Source: Brevundimonas variabilis
Lineage (GTDB): Bacteria; Pseudomonadota; Alphaproteobacteria; Caulobacterales; Caulobacteraceae
Assembly (NCBI RefSeq): GCF_014199945.1
Contig: NZ_JACHOR010000006.1
Coordinates: 124,001-188,000 of the forward strand
Length of the DNA: 64,000 nucleotides
Direction: 5' to 3'
This document shows, one piece after another, positions 18,240-27,599 of the stretch. Under the pieces are notes generated by a model, which did no database searches, was not told the DNA's origin, and worked only from the letters and a program-made list of their open reading frames with translations. The stretch's first letter is position 1, and each line of letters opens with the position of its first letter. A program made the translations under genes and the position numbers.

Positions 18240-21020
18240 ATGCGCTGGGGCGCTGTTTCGCTGACTTCGGTCGAGAACATCACTATCGATTATGCGTGTC
18301 CTGCGGTCGCTATTTCCGTGAACTTGACGGGCGACGATGGGGCCAACCGCTTGGTTGTCGAAGGCAGTGGCTACGCTTCGAACCCGATCAGGGTGGATAT
18401 CTCTGGCGGTGGCGGCGACGATTTTATCGAAGCGTATAGCAGAGATGCGACTCTCAACGGCGGCGATGGAAACGACACGATCACGGGCCGCGGCGTTATA
18501 AACGGCGATGACGGAGATGATCTCCTGCGATCCTCCGACTTCGGCATTGTCTATGGCGGCCGAGGGAATGATCGTCTTGAGAGCGGAAGCCTAATGGACG
18601 GCGGGGAAGGCGATGACTTCTTGGAGGTGGGCTCGATCTTTTTCACCGATGGCATCGGCGGCGGCGGTATCGACACCCTGAGTTTCGACCGTCTGTTCTC
18701 ATTCACATCGCCCGATGGAGTTGGCGTCCAAATCAACCTCGCAACGGGGCAGACTCTTTTTGCGGGCCGGACAGCTACGGTGAGTGGCGTCGAGCGGGTC
18801 GTCGGCACGCGATACAACGACATCATAGTCGGGGATGACAACGCGAACACCCTAACTGGCGGTTTCGGGGGCGACACCTTGTCAGGCGGCGGCGGTGCCG
18901 ACATCCTCAACGGAGATGCCGGTGACGATAGTCTGGCAGTCGGCGCTGGCGATGACGTCTTGTCGGGGGGCGAGGGGGCGGACACTCTGGACGGGGGCGA
19001 CGGTTCAGACGCGCTGTCAGGGGGCGAAGGCGGCGACATGCTTTCGGGCAGCGCTGGCAATGATGTGCTCGACGGCGGCGGGGGCGTGGACAGGCTCAGT
19101 GGTGGCGATGGGGACGACCGGATTACCGGTGGCCTTGGCAGCGACACGATCGATGGCGGAGCCGGCAATGACACTGCAGTTTTCAGCATAGCGCGCAGCG
19201 CGGCATCGGTTTCCGTCCAGAACGGCGTGTTCACAATCGTCTCGGCGGATGGCATCGACACTTTGACGGCCATTGAGCAAATCCAGTTCTCCGACGGTGT
19301 GTTCGACTTCCGCGCCGACGGCATGGTTGCCGCACAACCTCGTCGCATCATCACCGGCACCGTGAATCCCGAAGTCCTGAATGGTGGCGACTCCAACGAC
19401 AAACTCGATGGCGGGGCTGGAAATGACACCCTGATCGGAGTTCTCGGGAATGATACTTTGACAGGTGGGGTGGGGACCGATGTCGCCATCTTCAACTACG
19501 CCCGCGGCGATGCGACGATTGCCTATCAGGATGGTGCGATCATCGTCACGGGCGCAGAAGGGCGCGACGTGCTCACCGGGATCGAGTCACTTCAATTCTC
19601 GGACGGCGTTTTTGATGTCGAGAACGGGACCGTTTTTGTCGTTCCACGCTCTAACCAGACAGGCACCGCTGCTGCTGACATCCTGACAAGCCGTGCAGGC
19701 GGCGAGGTTATCGATGGCGGGGCAGGTTTCGACGCCGTCGTCTACAGCGGGGTCGTCCGACAGTATGATGTCCGGGGCGGCGCCAGCACGACGGTAACGG
19801 GTGGCCCGGAAACAGGCCGTGACCGCCTGGTCTCGATCGAAGAAGCCAGATTTGTAGACGGTGTCCGCAGCTTCGACGTCGACGGCATCGCTGCCCAGGT
19901 CATGCGCCTGTACGATGCTACATTGGATCGCCAACCCGATCAGGCCGGTCTGGACGTCCAGATTCGCGCTTTGGCGACAGGCGCGACGACGCTGCAGGGC
20001 CTCGCAGACGCCTTTGTGGCTTCGGGCGAGTTCCAGAGTCGGTACGGGACCGTGTCAAACCAGCAGTTTGTCGAGCAACTTTACCGCTTTTGCCTTGACC
20101 GCGAAGGTGACGCCCCGGGCATCGCTGTCCAGGTCAACGCCCTGAACACGGGTACAAGTCGGGCGGCGCTGGTCGTGGCCTTTTCGGAAAGCCCCGAGCA
20201 CCGCACGCTCACCCAACCGATCCTGAACGCCGGGCTCTGGATCCCGGATCAGGAGGCGCTGCAGATTGCACGTCTGTATGATGCGACGTTCGATCGCCTG
20301 CCCGACGCTCCTGGGCTGGCAGCACAAGTTGCGGCGCTGGATGCCGGAACCTCGCTGTTGACGATTGCTGCAGGGTTCGCAGCATCGGCAGAGTTCCAGG
20401 ATCGATATGGAGCCCTGTCCAACCAGGCCTTTGTGGAACAGCTTTACCGCTTCTGTCTGAACCGCGAGGGCGATGCTCCGGGCATCGCCGCACAGGTCAA
20501 TACTCTGAACTCAGGCACGAGCCGTGCGCAACTGCTGCTAAACTTTTCCGAAAGTCCCGAGCACGTGGCGCTCACGGCTCCGTTCTTCCTCGGCGGGATC
20601 CGCACGCTGGATACGTTTACAGACAGACTGGCCGGGCAGGATGAAAGTGTCTCGAAGGATGAAGCCTTCGGTCCGCAGGTACTGCCCACAGGCAACGAGA
20701 CTCAGACGCTCGCGAATGAAACCATTGCCAAGGCCCAAGAGGCTCAGGTCCTTCCTGGCACTGTCACCTACGACCCAGCCCAGATTGTTGTTGGCTTCAA
20801 GCTAGTCGAGGACTCCTTCGTCCTGCCGGGCGAGGATGGGCTTGCTCCGCTGGTCCTGCCGGACGCCGACCCGCTTGACATTGCGTCGGTAGAACAGGTC
20901 TCGCTGCCGCCCCTTACCGGCAATGAGATGCTCACTTTGCCTATGCTCAACGATGGCATTTCTGATGACGTCTCACCGTGGCATCGCGGCAGCGACACGG
21001 ATGGATGGATGATGCGGTGA
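18240..21020 (+). CDS. RTX calcium-binding protein with two DUF4214 domains, 5'-truncated
   Basis: The 926 residues hold three blocks of RTX nonapeptides (GGxGxDxL; about 80-135, 205-315 and 380-415), which bind calcium after secretion. Two tandem DUF4214 repeats follow (about 553-661 and 676-783, each with LYDATxDR and QFVEQLYRFCLxREGDAPGIA), then an acidic tail. Such proteins usually leave through a type I secretion system, none of which is encoded here. The frame is open upstream of the ATG to 18183 and already reads as protein (EDGGAITISNEGGV), with no earlier start codon, so the true N-terminus is missing. Expression from 18240 is doubtful; it may be a pseudogene. Confidence 0.8.
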   Translation: MRWGAVSLTSVENITIDYACPAVAISVNLTGDDGANRLVVEGSGYASNPIRVDISGGGGDDFIEAYSRDATLNGGDGNDTITGRGVINGDDGDDLLRSSDFGIVYGGRGNDRLESGSLMDGGEGDDFLEVGSIFFTDGIGGGGIDTLSFDRLFSFTSPDGVGVQINLATGQTLFAGRTATVSGVERVVGTRYNDIIVGDDNANTLTGGFGGDTLSGGGGADILNGDAGDDSLAVGAGDDVLSGGEGADTLDGGDGSDALSGGEGGDMLSGSAGNDVLDGGGGVDRLSGGDGDDRITGGLGSDTIDGGAGNDTAVFSIARSAASVSVQNGVFTIVSADGIDTLTAIEQIQFSDGVFDFRADGMVAAQPRRIITGTVNPEVLNGGDSNDKLDGGAGNDTLIGVLGNDTLTGGVGTDVAIFNYARGDATIAYQDGAIIVTGAEGRDVLTGIESLQFSDGVFDVENGTVFVVPRSNQTGTAAADILTSRAGGEVIDGGAGFDAVVYSGVVRQYDVRGGASTTVTGGPETGRDRLVSIEEARFVDGVRSFDVDGIAAQVMRLYDATLDRQPDQAGLDVQIRALATGATTLQGLADAFVASGEFQSRYGTVSNQQFVEQLYRFCLDREGDAPGIAVQVNALNTGTSRAALVVAFSESPEHRTLTQPILNAGLWIPDQEALQIARLYDATFDRLPDAPGLAAQVAALDAGTSLLTIAAGFAASAEFQDRYGALSNQAFVEQLYRFCLNREGDAPGIAAQVNTLNSGTSRAQLLLNFSESPEHVALTAPFFLGGIRTLDTFTDRLAGQDESVSKDEAFGPQVLPTGNETQTLANETIAKAQEAQVLPGTVTYDPAQIVVGFKLVEDSFVLPGEDGLAPLVLPDADPLDIASVEQVSLPPLTGNEMLTLPMLNDGISDDVSPWHRGSDTDGWMMR

Positions 21021-21044
21021 GTACCAGAGCCCATGAAGAGCCGT

Positions 21045-21059
21045 CCGCTCCCCGAGCGG
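21045..21059 (+). terminator. Short hairpin after the RTX gene
   Basis: CCGCTC and GAGCGG form a perfect 6-bp stem around CCC, 24 bases past the RTX stop. There is no T-tract, so an intrinsic terminator is only possible. Confidence 0.35.
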
Positions 21060-21206
21060 GCGCGGATAGCTTTGTTGGCCTTACTCCCTCATGATAGGGA
21101 ACGCTGAAAAGGTCGCCAGCCGATTGTGATCGCGCTTGCCATGATCAACCAAGTTGCCGGTGATCTCATCTTGCCCCCCAGAAAGATAACAGCGGTTAGG
21201 TAATGA

Positions 21207-21581
21207 TCAGCGATCGGGCTCCGGCAAGGGAACCGAAAGACCCCGATGGAGCGTGAACCGAGCCGTCAAAGCGCCATCCACATTCTTCAGGTTTGTCTCG
21301 ACGCCTGGCTCCAACGCCTTCGGATACTCCCAGCAATCCTTGGGAAACTCCTCTAGCTCCAGACAGAGCTGACCATCCTTGACCGTATAGGTACCCCGCG
21401 CTGTGAAGAGGTTGTCTTCAAAGGCCCCGGTGAAGCTGACAACTGTGGGCGTCTCGAAATGAGCGACACCCTGAGCACCGTCAGATCTCAGTGCGGTCAG
21501 GCTATTGCCCGTCAGTTCATCGCCGGGCGCGATGAGCAGGACGGCAGGAAAAAGCACGGTGAGGAAAGCCGCGATGATCAT
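21207..21581 (-). CDS. Small secreted hypothetical protein
   Basis: This 124-residue product opens with a hydrophobic leader (MIIAAFLTVLFPAVLLIAPG) typical of a signal peptide or membrane anchor. A small beta-rich domain with two cysteines (QLCLELEEFPKDCWEYPK) and TARGTYTVKDG follows. The ATG at 21581 has GAAGG 9 bases upstream. A longer frame running through it from 22163 only joins it to a transposase remnant. I do not recognise a family. The strand, tyrosine and tryptophan content resemble small periplasmic domains that read out an environmental ligand, but no function can be given. Confidence 0.6.
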   Translation of the reverse strand: MIIAAFLTVLFPAVLLIAPGDELTGNSLTALRSDGAQGVAHFETPTVVSFTGAFEDNLFTARGTYTVKDGQLCLELEEFPKDCWEYPKALEPGVETNLKNVDGALTARFTLHRGLSVPLPEPDR

Positions 21582-21749
21582 CGTGAACGCCTTCGTACTG
21601 GAAAAAAACCCGATGACGGAAGACAACCACCTTGTCGTGCTTTTGTCGATGCGCGGGTTCAGAGGAGGCAAAAGCGAGCGCTCTCTGCTTGACTTCTGAA
21701 AGTCGAACCTTGCCCCCCCGTTGCCATGCAGAAAGCAGAAAAGGGGGCT

Positions 21750-22371
21750 GTTAGGTTGACTTCGCCAAGTCCTAAGCGCCCTTCCCCCCTGCTGTTCAGG
21801 CAGCGGCCATCGCCCGCAGGGCGTCAACATTGATGCAGTTGCGGTGAGGACGTGATCGGCAGGTGCAAGTTCTCGATCCGGCTGATTTCCGAAACCCATC
21901 CCCCTCGAACCAGATGCCTTGAATCCAGCTGATCCAGCGCCGCGCAATACGACGCTAGGCCAGATGTCGTACTCGCGGGGATACAGGGCCATTTTATGCG
22001 GAAGCCGCCTCAGCAGGTTCAGTGCAGCCTGATCATTCCGTCGGCGCTCGCCCAGCACGTCGAGGACCTCGGACTGTGATGAACGGCTCGCCTCAAGAGC
22101 AAGCGCTTGCCGCCGATGTTGCGTCCCATCTCGCCCAGCGGCCCGCGAGGTGCATGCACACACCGGCGCTTATTCAGTCGCCGGGCGATCAAAGGGCCGA
22201 CTCGATCATTCAGGAGCGGATGGTCTCGCAGCTCAGGCCCAAACCTAGAGCGGCCATCAGTTCCCAGCCAACCCAAAAATCAGGTTGAAACGGAAGTACA
22301 GCCCCTCCGCCTGAGGGATCGCATCAGCGGGAAAGCGATGGGGCTCGCAAGAAATCAGCTTCACGAAACAT
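21750..22371 (-). pseudogene. Nearly full-length but shattered IS6-family transposase
   Basis: Pieces in three minus-strand frames follow the IS6 transposase in order. HRFPADAIPQAEGLYFRFNL comes near 22345-22285, then GLGLSCETIRS, ARPLIARRLNKRR, MGRNIGGKRLLLRRAV, EVLDVLGERRRNDQAALNLL, then LASYCAALDQLDSRHLV, SRIENLHLPI and a C-terminal RTWRSQPN near 21755. Stops and frameshifts separate the blocks, so it is dead. Its C-terminal part is different enough from the copy at 16244 to be a separate insertion or old divergence. It closes the right side of the decayed island. Confidence 0.85.
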
Positions 22372-22860
22372 GATCCCAACAAGCGATTTTTGACGTTTGC
22401 AGTGGAGACGAGTTTGCGGTGGACTGACAGCATCGCCAGCCATCTCTCTTTAACATAATGATCTTTTCAAAGCCGGGAGGGTCTTCCGACGTCTGCGTGA
22501 CGTTCCCTTCATCAGAGCCGAGAACGCCGGCTCTGCTGGTGGTCGGATGGCTTCAAGATCGTCGAACCTCGCACCTGGCTCCCTTCTGCCGAAGCCCGGT
22601 GCTGTTGCGCAGCTTTGCGGTTGCAGAAACCTTGGCATCGATCGCAAAAGCCAGACAAGCCGAAGGGTTTCGGCGCTGAGGGTTCCTGTCTCCGTTTCCC
22701 GGGTCACCCGCTCAATTCAACGAAACGAAAAGCTGCTTATGCCGTTCAGGCAGAGCCTGCGAAGACTTGCTGATGAACCGGGTCAGGGGCAGCGAACAGG
22801 CAGCATGAGGCGCAGCCCCTGTCAGGACCCTGGATCGATCGGCTTGATGGACACGAACCG
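22372..22860. other. Intergenic region, no convincing gene
   Basis: About 490 bases between the IS6 remnant and the Crp-like gene contain only short, overlapping frames on both strands without a clear start or known motif. It is probably debris of the insertion plus the promoter of the Crp-like gene. I see no obvious Crp-type palindrome just ahead of 22861. Confidence 0.4.
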
Positions 22861-23577
22861 ATGATTTCCAATGTTCCCGTGAGCGCCAACCGCATGCTGG
22901 CCTCCCTTCCGCCCGACGTCCTCACAGCCGTTGTCGACCGGGCGCGGCCAGACACGATGGCGCAGGGACGGGTGTTTGCGCAGCCGGGTGATGTGGCCAG
23001 CCAGGTTCACTTCGTCACATCGGGAGCGATATCGCTGGTCACCGTCCTTCAGGATGGCGACTGCGTGGAGGCCGGGATGGTCGGACGCGAGGGGGCTTTG
23101 GGCGCCCATGCGGTGCTCACCGGCCTGGGTGCCTTCACGCGCGCCATCTGCCAGGTCGACGGCACAATCCTTACGATCGATGCCGCAGCCTTCCGATTGC
23201 TTATCGAGACACGGCCCGACGCCAGAATCATGGTCGATCGCTATGTCGAGGGTGCGGCCAATCAGGCGCAGCAGGCGATCGGATGTCGAGCGTGGCATCA
23301 GATCGAGCACCGATTCTGTCGCTGGCTGCTGACCGCCTGCGACCACGCCGGCAAGGACCGGATCAACCTGACCCAGGAGTTCATGGCCCATATGCTGGGC
23401 GTCAATCGCTCGACGGTCAGCGCCATCGCCGGAAAGTTCAAGACCGAGGGGCTGATCCGCTACAGTCGCGGGCAGATCGGCGTGAAGGATCGCCCTGCTC
23501 TCGAGGCATCCGCCTGCGAATGCCTGGGTGCGATCCGTCGGCGTTGGGACGTCATGTGGGGACCGGACATTGCTTGA
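22861..23577 (+). CDS. Crp/Fnr family transcriptional regulator
   Basis: This 238-residue protein has a cyclic-nucleotide-binding-like beta barrel at about residues 20-130 (VFAQPGDVASQVHFVTSGAI; EAGMVGREGALGAHAVL) and a Crp-type winged helix at about 165-225 (LTQEFMAHMLGVNRSTVSAI). The FNR iron-sulfur cysteines are absent, and the cAMP-contact Arg/Ser pattern is not evident, so the signal is unknown. It sits just upstream of DUF892, catalase and glycosyltransferase genes in the same direction and is a plausible stress regulator of them. Confidence 0.9.
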   Translation: MISNVPVSANRMLASLPPDVLTAVVDRARPDTMAQGRVFAQPGDVASQVHFVTSGAISLVTVLQDGDCVEAGMVGREGALGAHAVLTGLGAFTRAICQVDGTILTIDAAAFRLLIETRPDARIMVDRYVEGAANQAQQAIGCRAWHQIEHRFCRWLLTACDHAGKDRINLTQEFMAHMLGVNRSTVSAIAGKFKTEGLIRYSRGQIGVKDRPALEASACECLGAIRRRWDVMWGPDIA

Positions 23578-23636
23578 GAAGCCTCCTTATGTCGGCCATC
23601 CGGCATAAGGAACGCAGCACAGGGAGGGAGCCTTTG

Positions 23637-24287
23637 ATGGGCCAGGAGCGGCGTCGGGCAATCCGGCTGGCCGCGTTCCGGACCCATCAGGACCAGTCCA
23701 TGAAATCCCTCGCCGATCTTTATGACCACATGCTCCGCGATGTTTATCACGCCGAAAAACAGGTTCTGAAGCAGCTGCCCAAGTGGACGCGGGCCGTAAC
23801 GGATGCGGATCTGAAGTCGCTTCTGGAGGCTGAGAAGGCGGGGGTGGCCACGCGGATCGAGACCCTGGAAGCGGGGTTCGAAGCGCTGGACAAGCGCCCC
23901 CGCGGCATTCCATGCGAGGCCATGATCGGCCTGGTGGAGGAAGCCTCGGAAGTGCTGGAGGACGCCGAGGAGGAAGCCATAAACGCCGGTGTGCTCGCGG
24001 CCTATCAGGCCATCAAACACTATGAGATCACCCGTTTCGGAACACTCGGTGCATGGGCCAACCGGCTGGGTGACCTGACCATCGCGGCACGTTTCGGCAA
24101 AACGGTCGAAGAAGCCAAGGCCCTCGACGAGCGGATGAGCGAACTGGCCGAGCGCGAGATCAACCCCGATGCCGATCTCGGCGACGGCGCAGAACAGCCC
24201 ACCAGCGCCAAGGGCGAGACCAAAAAGACCCCGGCCAGGCCGGCGTCCACGACCTCAGGCAAGCCCAAGGCCGCCACCAAGCGTTGA
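23637..24287 (+). CDS. DUF892 ferritin-like stress protein (YciF/YciE-like)
   Basis: The 216-residue product contains a DUF892 four-helix domain: SLADLYDHMLRDVYHAEKQVLKQLP at the start, with Glu and His residues of a putative di-iron site recurring in AYQAIKHYEITRFGTL. The lysine/proline/threonine-rich tail (KGETKKTPARPASTTSGKPK) is disordered. I chose 23637 because GGAGGGAG lies 8 bases upstream; an in-frame ATG at 23700 also begins exactly where homology starts. Family members are induced by osmotic or general stress in alphaproteobacteria, matching the catalase downstream. Confidence 0.88.
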   Translation: MGQERRRAIRLAAFRTHQDQSMKSLADLYDHMLRDVYHAEKQVLKQLPKWTRAVTDADLKSLLEAEKAGVATRIETLEAGFEALDKRPRGIPCEAMIGLVEEASEVLEDAEEEAINAGVLAAYQAIKHYEITRFGTLGAWANRLGDLTIAARFGKTVEEAKALDERMSELAEREINPDADLGDGAEQPTSAKGETKKTPARPASTTSGKPKAATKR

Positions 24288-24376
24288 GCGTCTGCAGTGG
24301 GGTCGGAACCAAGGCGATCCGACCTCGCTCTCTCTCGAGACATTGTCCTCTTTCACTGCGTTGGCTGGGTCCAGAT

Positions 24377-25537
24377 TTGCGTATCGGCATCATTTCCCAT
24401 CTGAAGTATCCGATCGCCGAGCCGTTCGCGGGGGGGCTGGAGATGCATACCCACATGCTCGCGCGGCGCCTGCGGCAGCGCGGTCATGATGTGATGCTCT
24501 TCGCCTCGACCCGGTCAGATCCCGATCTGGGTCTGGAGGCCATCTGCGACGAGACCGCCTTGATGGGGGTGGGGGTGGATGAAGCGACGGACATTGGCTT
24601 CTTTCGGGAACACCATGCCTATCTGGGGCTGATGAACCGGCTGCGGCGCAGCGACTTCGACATCATTCATAACAACTCGCTGAACTATCTGCCTGTAGCC
24701 ATGGCCGACGCCCTGCCGATGCCGATGGTCACGACCCTGCATACCCCACCCTTCTGCTGGCTGGAGAGCGGGATCCGCGAGTGCCGGGGCCTGACGTCCA
24801 TCTTCGTCGGCGTATCGGAATCGATCCGGCGAGCCTGGAGCGCGATCACGCCGGTCACCGAGGTGGTTCGAAACGGAATCGATCTCGACCGGTTCGCATA
24901 CGTCGTGGAGGCAGACCCGGATCGGTATCTGGTCTGGTGCGGGCGTATCGTCCCGGAAAAGGGGCTCCACTACGCCATGGATGCCGCGGCGCTGGTCGGG
25001 GTGCCGTTGAAGATCGCCGGGCCTGTGCTCGATAAGGCTTATTTCGCCAAGGAAATCGCGCCGCGCATGGGGGCCGGAACGCAGTATCTGGGTCATCTCC
25101 CCCATGCCGAACTCGCCGCGGTCATCGGCGGAGCCTCCGCCTTTCTCTGCACACCTTGCTGGGAAGAACCCTATGGCCTGGTCGTGGCGGAAGCCTTGGC
25201 CTGTGGCGTGCCGGTCGCGGCCTTTGCGCGGGGAGCGATCCCCGAAATTCTGACGCCCGATTGCGGTGTACTGGCGACTCCCGACGATGCGGTCGCGCTG
25301 GCGGCAGCCACCCGCCAGGCCCTGATGCTGGATCGCGCCGCCTGTCGCGCGCGTGCTGTCGCCGCTTGCGACGCGGACGGCATGATCGACGCCTATGAGG
25401 CCCTTTATGCCCGCTGTCTGGGTCAAGCCGCTTTCACCGCGCTGAAGGTTGTCCCCCGCAGCCCGACCTCAACCGATTCCCCCTTCTCGCCTTCAAGGAG
25501 CCTGTTTCATGGCCAAGACCCCGAACTCGTCGCCTGA
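24377..25537 (+). CDS. Glycosyltransferase family 4
   Basis: About 386 residues with a GT-B fold. The N-terminus is RIGIISHLKYPIAEPFAGGL, a loop holding the usual acceptor-site glycines. The C-terminal nucleotide-sugar site reads WCGRIVPEKGLHYAMDAA and CWEEPYGLVVAEALACGVPV (near residue 259), the latter containing the EX7E pair. It would transfer a sugar from a UDP- or GDP-sugar. No ATG fits; TTG at 24377 starts at the homology edge, and TTG at 24284 is a longer option overlapping the DUF892 stop. Its 3' end overlaps the catalase start by 29 bases. The acceptor is unknown. Confidence 0.85.
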   Translation: MRIGIISHLKYPIAEPFAGGLEMHTHMLARRLRQRGHDVMLFASTRSDPDLGLEAICDETALMGVGVDEATDIGFFREHHAYLGLMNRLRRSDFDIIHNNSLNYLPVAMADALPMPMVTTLHTPPFCWLESGIRECRGLTSIFVGVSESIRRAWSAITPVTEVVRNGIDLDRFAYVVEADPDRYLVWCGRIVPEKGLHYAMDAAALVGVPLKIAGPVLDKAYFAKEIAPRMGAGTQYLGHLPHAELAAVIGGASAFLCTPCWEEPYGLVVAEALACGVPVAAFARGAIPEILTPDCGVLATPDDAVALAAATRQALMLDRAACRARAVAACDADGMIDAYEALYARCLGQAAFTALKVVPRSPTSTDSPFSPSRSLFHGQDPELVA

Positions 25538-27599
25538 CCCCCGGATCGTCGGCAATGGCGGGGAAACCCATCAGACGGCATCATCGGCTCAGCTGCGGCT
25601 GACCACCAACCACGGCGTGGCGGTCAGTGACAACCAGAACTCGCTGAAGGCCGGCTCGCGCGGACCGACGCTTCTGGAAGACTTCGTCCTGCGCGAGAAG
25701 ATCCAGCATTTCGACCATGAGCGCATTCCCGAGCGGATCGTGCATGCGCGCGGTTCAGCCGCCCACGGCTATTTCGAGCTGACCGAAAGCCTTGCCGACT
25801 ACACCACGGCCAGGATCCTGACCGAGGTCGGCAAGAAGACCGAGCTGTTCACCCGCTTTTCGACGGTTGCAGGTGGGGCCGGCTCTGTCGATACGCCGCG
25901 CGACGTGCGTGGGTTCGCGGTCAAGATGTACACCTCGGAAGGCAACTGGGACCTGGTCGGCAACAACATTCCTGTCTTCTTCATCCAGGACGCCATCAAG
26001 TTTCCGGACCTGATCCATTCGGTGAAGATGGAGGCCGACAAGGGCTATCCCCAGGCTGCATCCGCGCATGACACCTTCTGGGATTTCATCGGCCTGATGC
26101 CGGAGACAACCCACATGATCATGTGGGCGATGTCGGATCGAGGCATCCCCCGATCGCTGCGGATGATCGAGGGTTTCGGCGTCAACACCTTCCGCCTGCT
26201 GAACGCCGAGGGCGAGGCGACCTTTGTCAAATTCCACTGGCGGCCGAAGCTGGGCACTCAGTCCACCAGCTGGGACGAAGCGGTCAAGATCGCCGGGGCC
26301 GATCCCGACTTCCACCGCCGCGACCTGTATGAAGCCATCGACAACGGCGACTTCCCGGAATGGGATTTTGGCGTGCAGTTGCTGAGCCAGGATCAGGCCG
26401 ATGCCCTGCCATTCGATATTCTGGATGCAACCAAGCTTATCCCCGAGGAACAGCACCCGATCCGCATCGTCGGGCGCATGGTCCTGGACCGCAACCCCGA
26501 CAATTACTTCGCCGCGACCGAACAGGTCGCCTTCCTGCCGACCAACATCGTGCCGGGTATCGACTTCTCGGAAGATCCCCTGCTGCAGGGGCGGCTGTTC
26601 TCGTATCAGGATACCCAGCTGTCACGCCTTGGCACGGTGAATTTCCACCAGCTCCCGATCAATCAGGCCAAGGGCTGCCCGTTCCAGAACTTCCAGCGCG
26701 ACGGCCAGATGCAGACACAGGTGCATACGGGCCGCGCCAACTATGAGCCCAACAGCCTGTCCGAGGCTGGAGAAGACGGCGGCCCGCGGGAAGACCCCAA
26801 GGGCGGCTTCCGCAGCTTCACCCTGCCGCTGGAGGAGACGAAGGTCCGTCTGCGTGCGGAAAGCTTTGCCGACCACTACAGTCAGGCGCGCCTGTTCTTC
26901 CGCAGTCAGACCGCACCGGAACAGGCTCACCTTGCCAGTGCCATCGTGTTCGAGCTGTCCAAGGTGGAACTCGATCATGTCCGCAACCGCGTGCTGGGCA
27001 ACCTCCAGAACGTCGACGACGCCCTTGCCAAACGCGTCGCCGAGGGCCTCGGCGTCGATCTGCCCAAGGCGTCCGAGCCCGCCAGCGCCCCGTTCGACAT
27101 GGACGTCAGCCCCGCCCTGCGCATCATCGGCAAATACCCCGACACCCTGCAGGGCCGTGCGGTCGGTATCCTGGTCAGCGACGGGGCGGACGGCACGGTC
27201 GTCGACGCGGTCAAGGCCGCGGCCGAGGGCGAAGGCGCTACGGTCAAGATCGTTGCGCCCAAGATCGGCGGCGTGACCCTGAAGGGCGGAAAACGCCTCA
27301 AGGCCGACGGTCAGTTGGCCGGAACGCCTTCGGTCATGTTCGACGCGGTGGCCATCGTCCTGTCAGAAGCCGGATGTGCCGAACTGTTGAAGGAGGGCGC
27401 GGCGGTCGATTTCGCCAAGGACGCCTTTGGACACCTGAAGGCCATCGGCTTCACGCCAGAGGCGCAACCCCTGCTGGACAAGGCTGGGGTCGAGCCCGAC
27501 GCGGGCGTGATCGATGTCTCCGCCGATACCAAGGCCTGGCTGGCACCTGCCGCCACTCGGCAGTGGGACCGTGAACCCAAGGTGAGAATGCTTGCCTGA
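25509..27599 (+). CDS. katE: Large-subunit (HPII-type) catalase
   Basis: The 696-residue enzyme disproportionates hydrogen peroxide. The catalase core has the distal His in [14 protein letters not shown] (about 86), the Asn in [17 protein letters not shown] (about 159) and the haem-ligand Tyr in [14 protein letters not shown] (about 375). A flavodoxin-like C-terminal domain (from about 535, [20 protein letters not shown]) marks the clade-2 large-subunit type. AAGGAG lies 8 bases before the ATG. It overlaps a glycosyltransferase gene at each end (29 and 8 bases), which is unusual for katE and suggests co-transcription with the glycan operon. Confidence 0.97.
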   Translation: MAKTPNSSPDPRIVGNGGETHQTASSAQLRLTTNHGVAVSDNQNSLKAGSRGPTLLEDFVLREKIQHFDHERIPERIVHARGSAAHGYFELTESLADYTTARILTEVGKKTELFTRFSTVAGGAGSVDTPRDVRGFAVKMYTSEGNWDLVGNNIPVFFIQDAIKFPDLIHSVKMEADKGYPQAASAHDTFWDFIGLMPETTHMIMWAMSDRGIPRSLRMIEGFGVNTFRLLNAEGEATFVKFHWRPKLGTQSTSWDEAVKIAGADPDFHRRDLYEAIDNGDFPEWDFGVQLLSQDQADALPFDILDATKLIPEEQHPIRIVGRMVLDRNPDNYFAATEQVAFLPTNIVPGIDFSEDPLLQGRLFSYQDTQLSRLGTVNFHQLPINQAKGCPFQNFQRDGQMQTQVHTGRANYEPNSLSEAGEDGGPREDPKGGFRSFTLPLEETKVRLRAESFADHYSQARLFFRSQTAPEQAHLASAIVFELSKVELDHVRNRVLGNLQNVDDALAKRVAEGLGVDLPKASEPASAPFDMDVSPALRIIGKYPDTLQGRAVGILVSDGADGTVVDAVKAAAEGEGATVKIVAPKIGGVTLKGGKRLKADGQLAGTPSVMFDAVAIVLSEAGCAELLKEGAAVDFAKDAFGHLKAIGFTPEAQPLLDKAGVEPDAGVIDVSADTKAWLAPAATRQWDREPKVRMLA

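Noticed and set aside
18400..19500. Repeated GGCGGnGxxGG pattern that looks like a tandem DNA repeat or CRISPR
   Set aside because: Spacing and codon phase match RTX nonapeptides in one reading frame; there are no constant repeats with unique spacers.
22450..22707. 85-codon minus-strand frame and overlapping plus-strand frames before the Crp-like gene
   Set aside because: Several frames overlap equally well, none has a clear start, and the area is IS debris.
25440..25508. 20-residue N-terminal extension of the catalase
   Set aside because: The AAGGAG at 25495-25500 points to ATG 25509.
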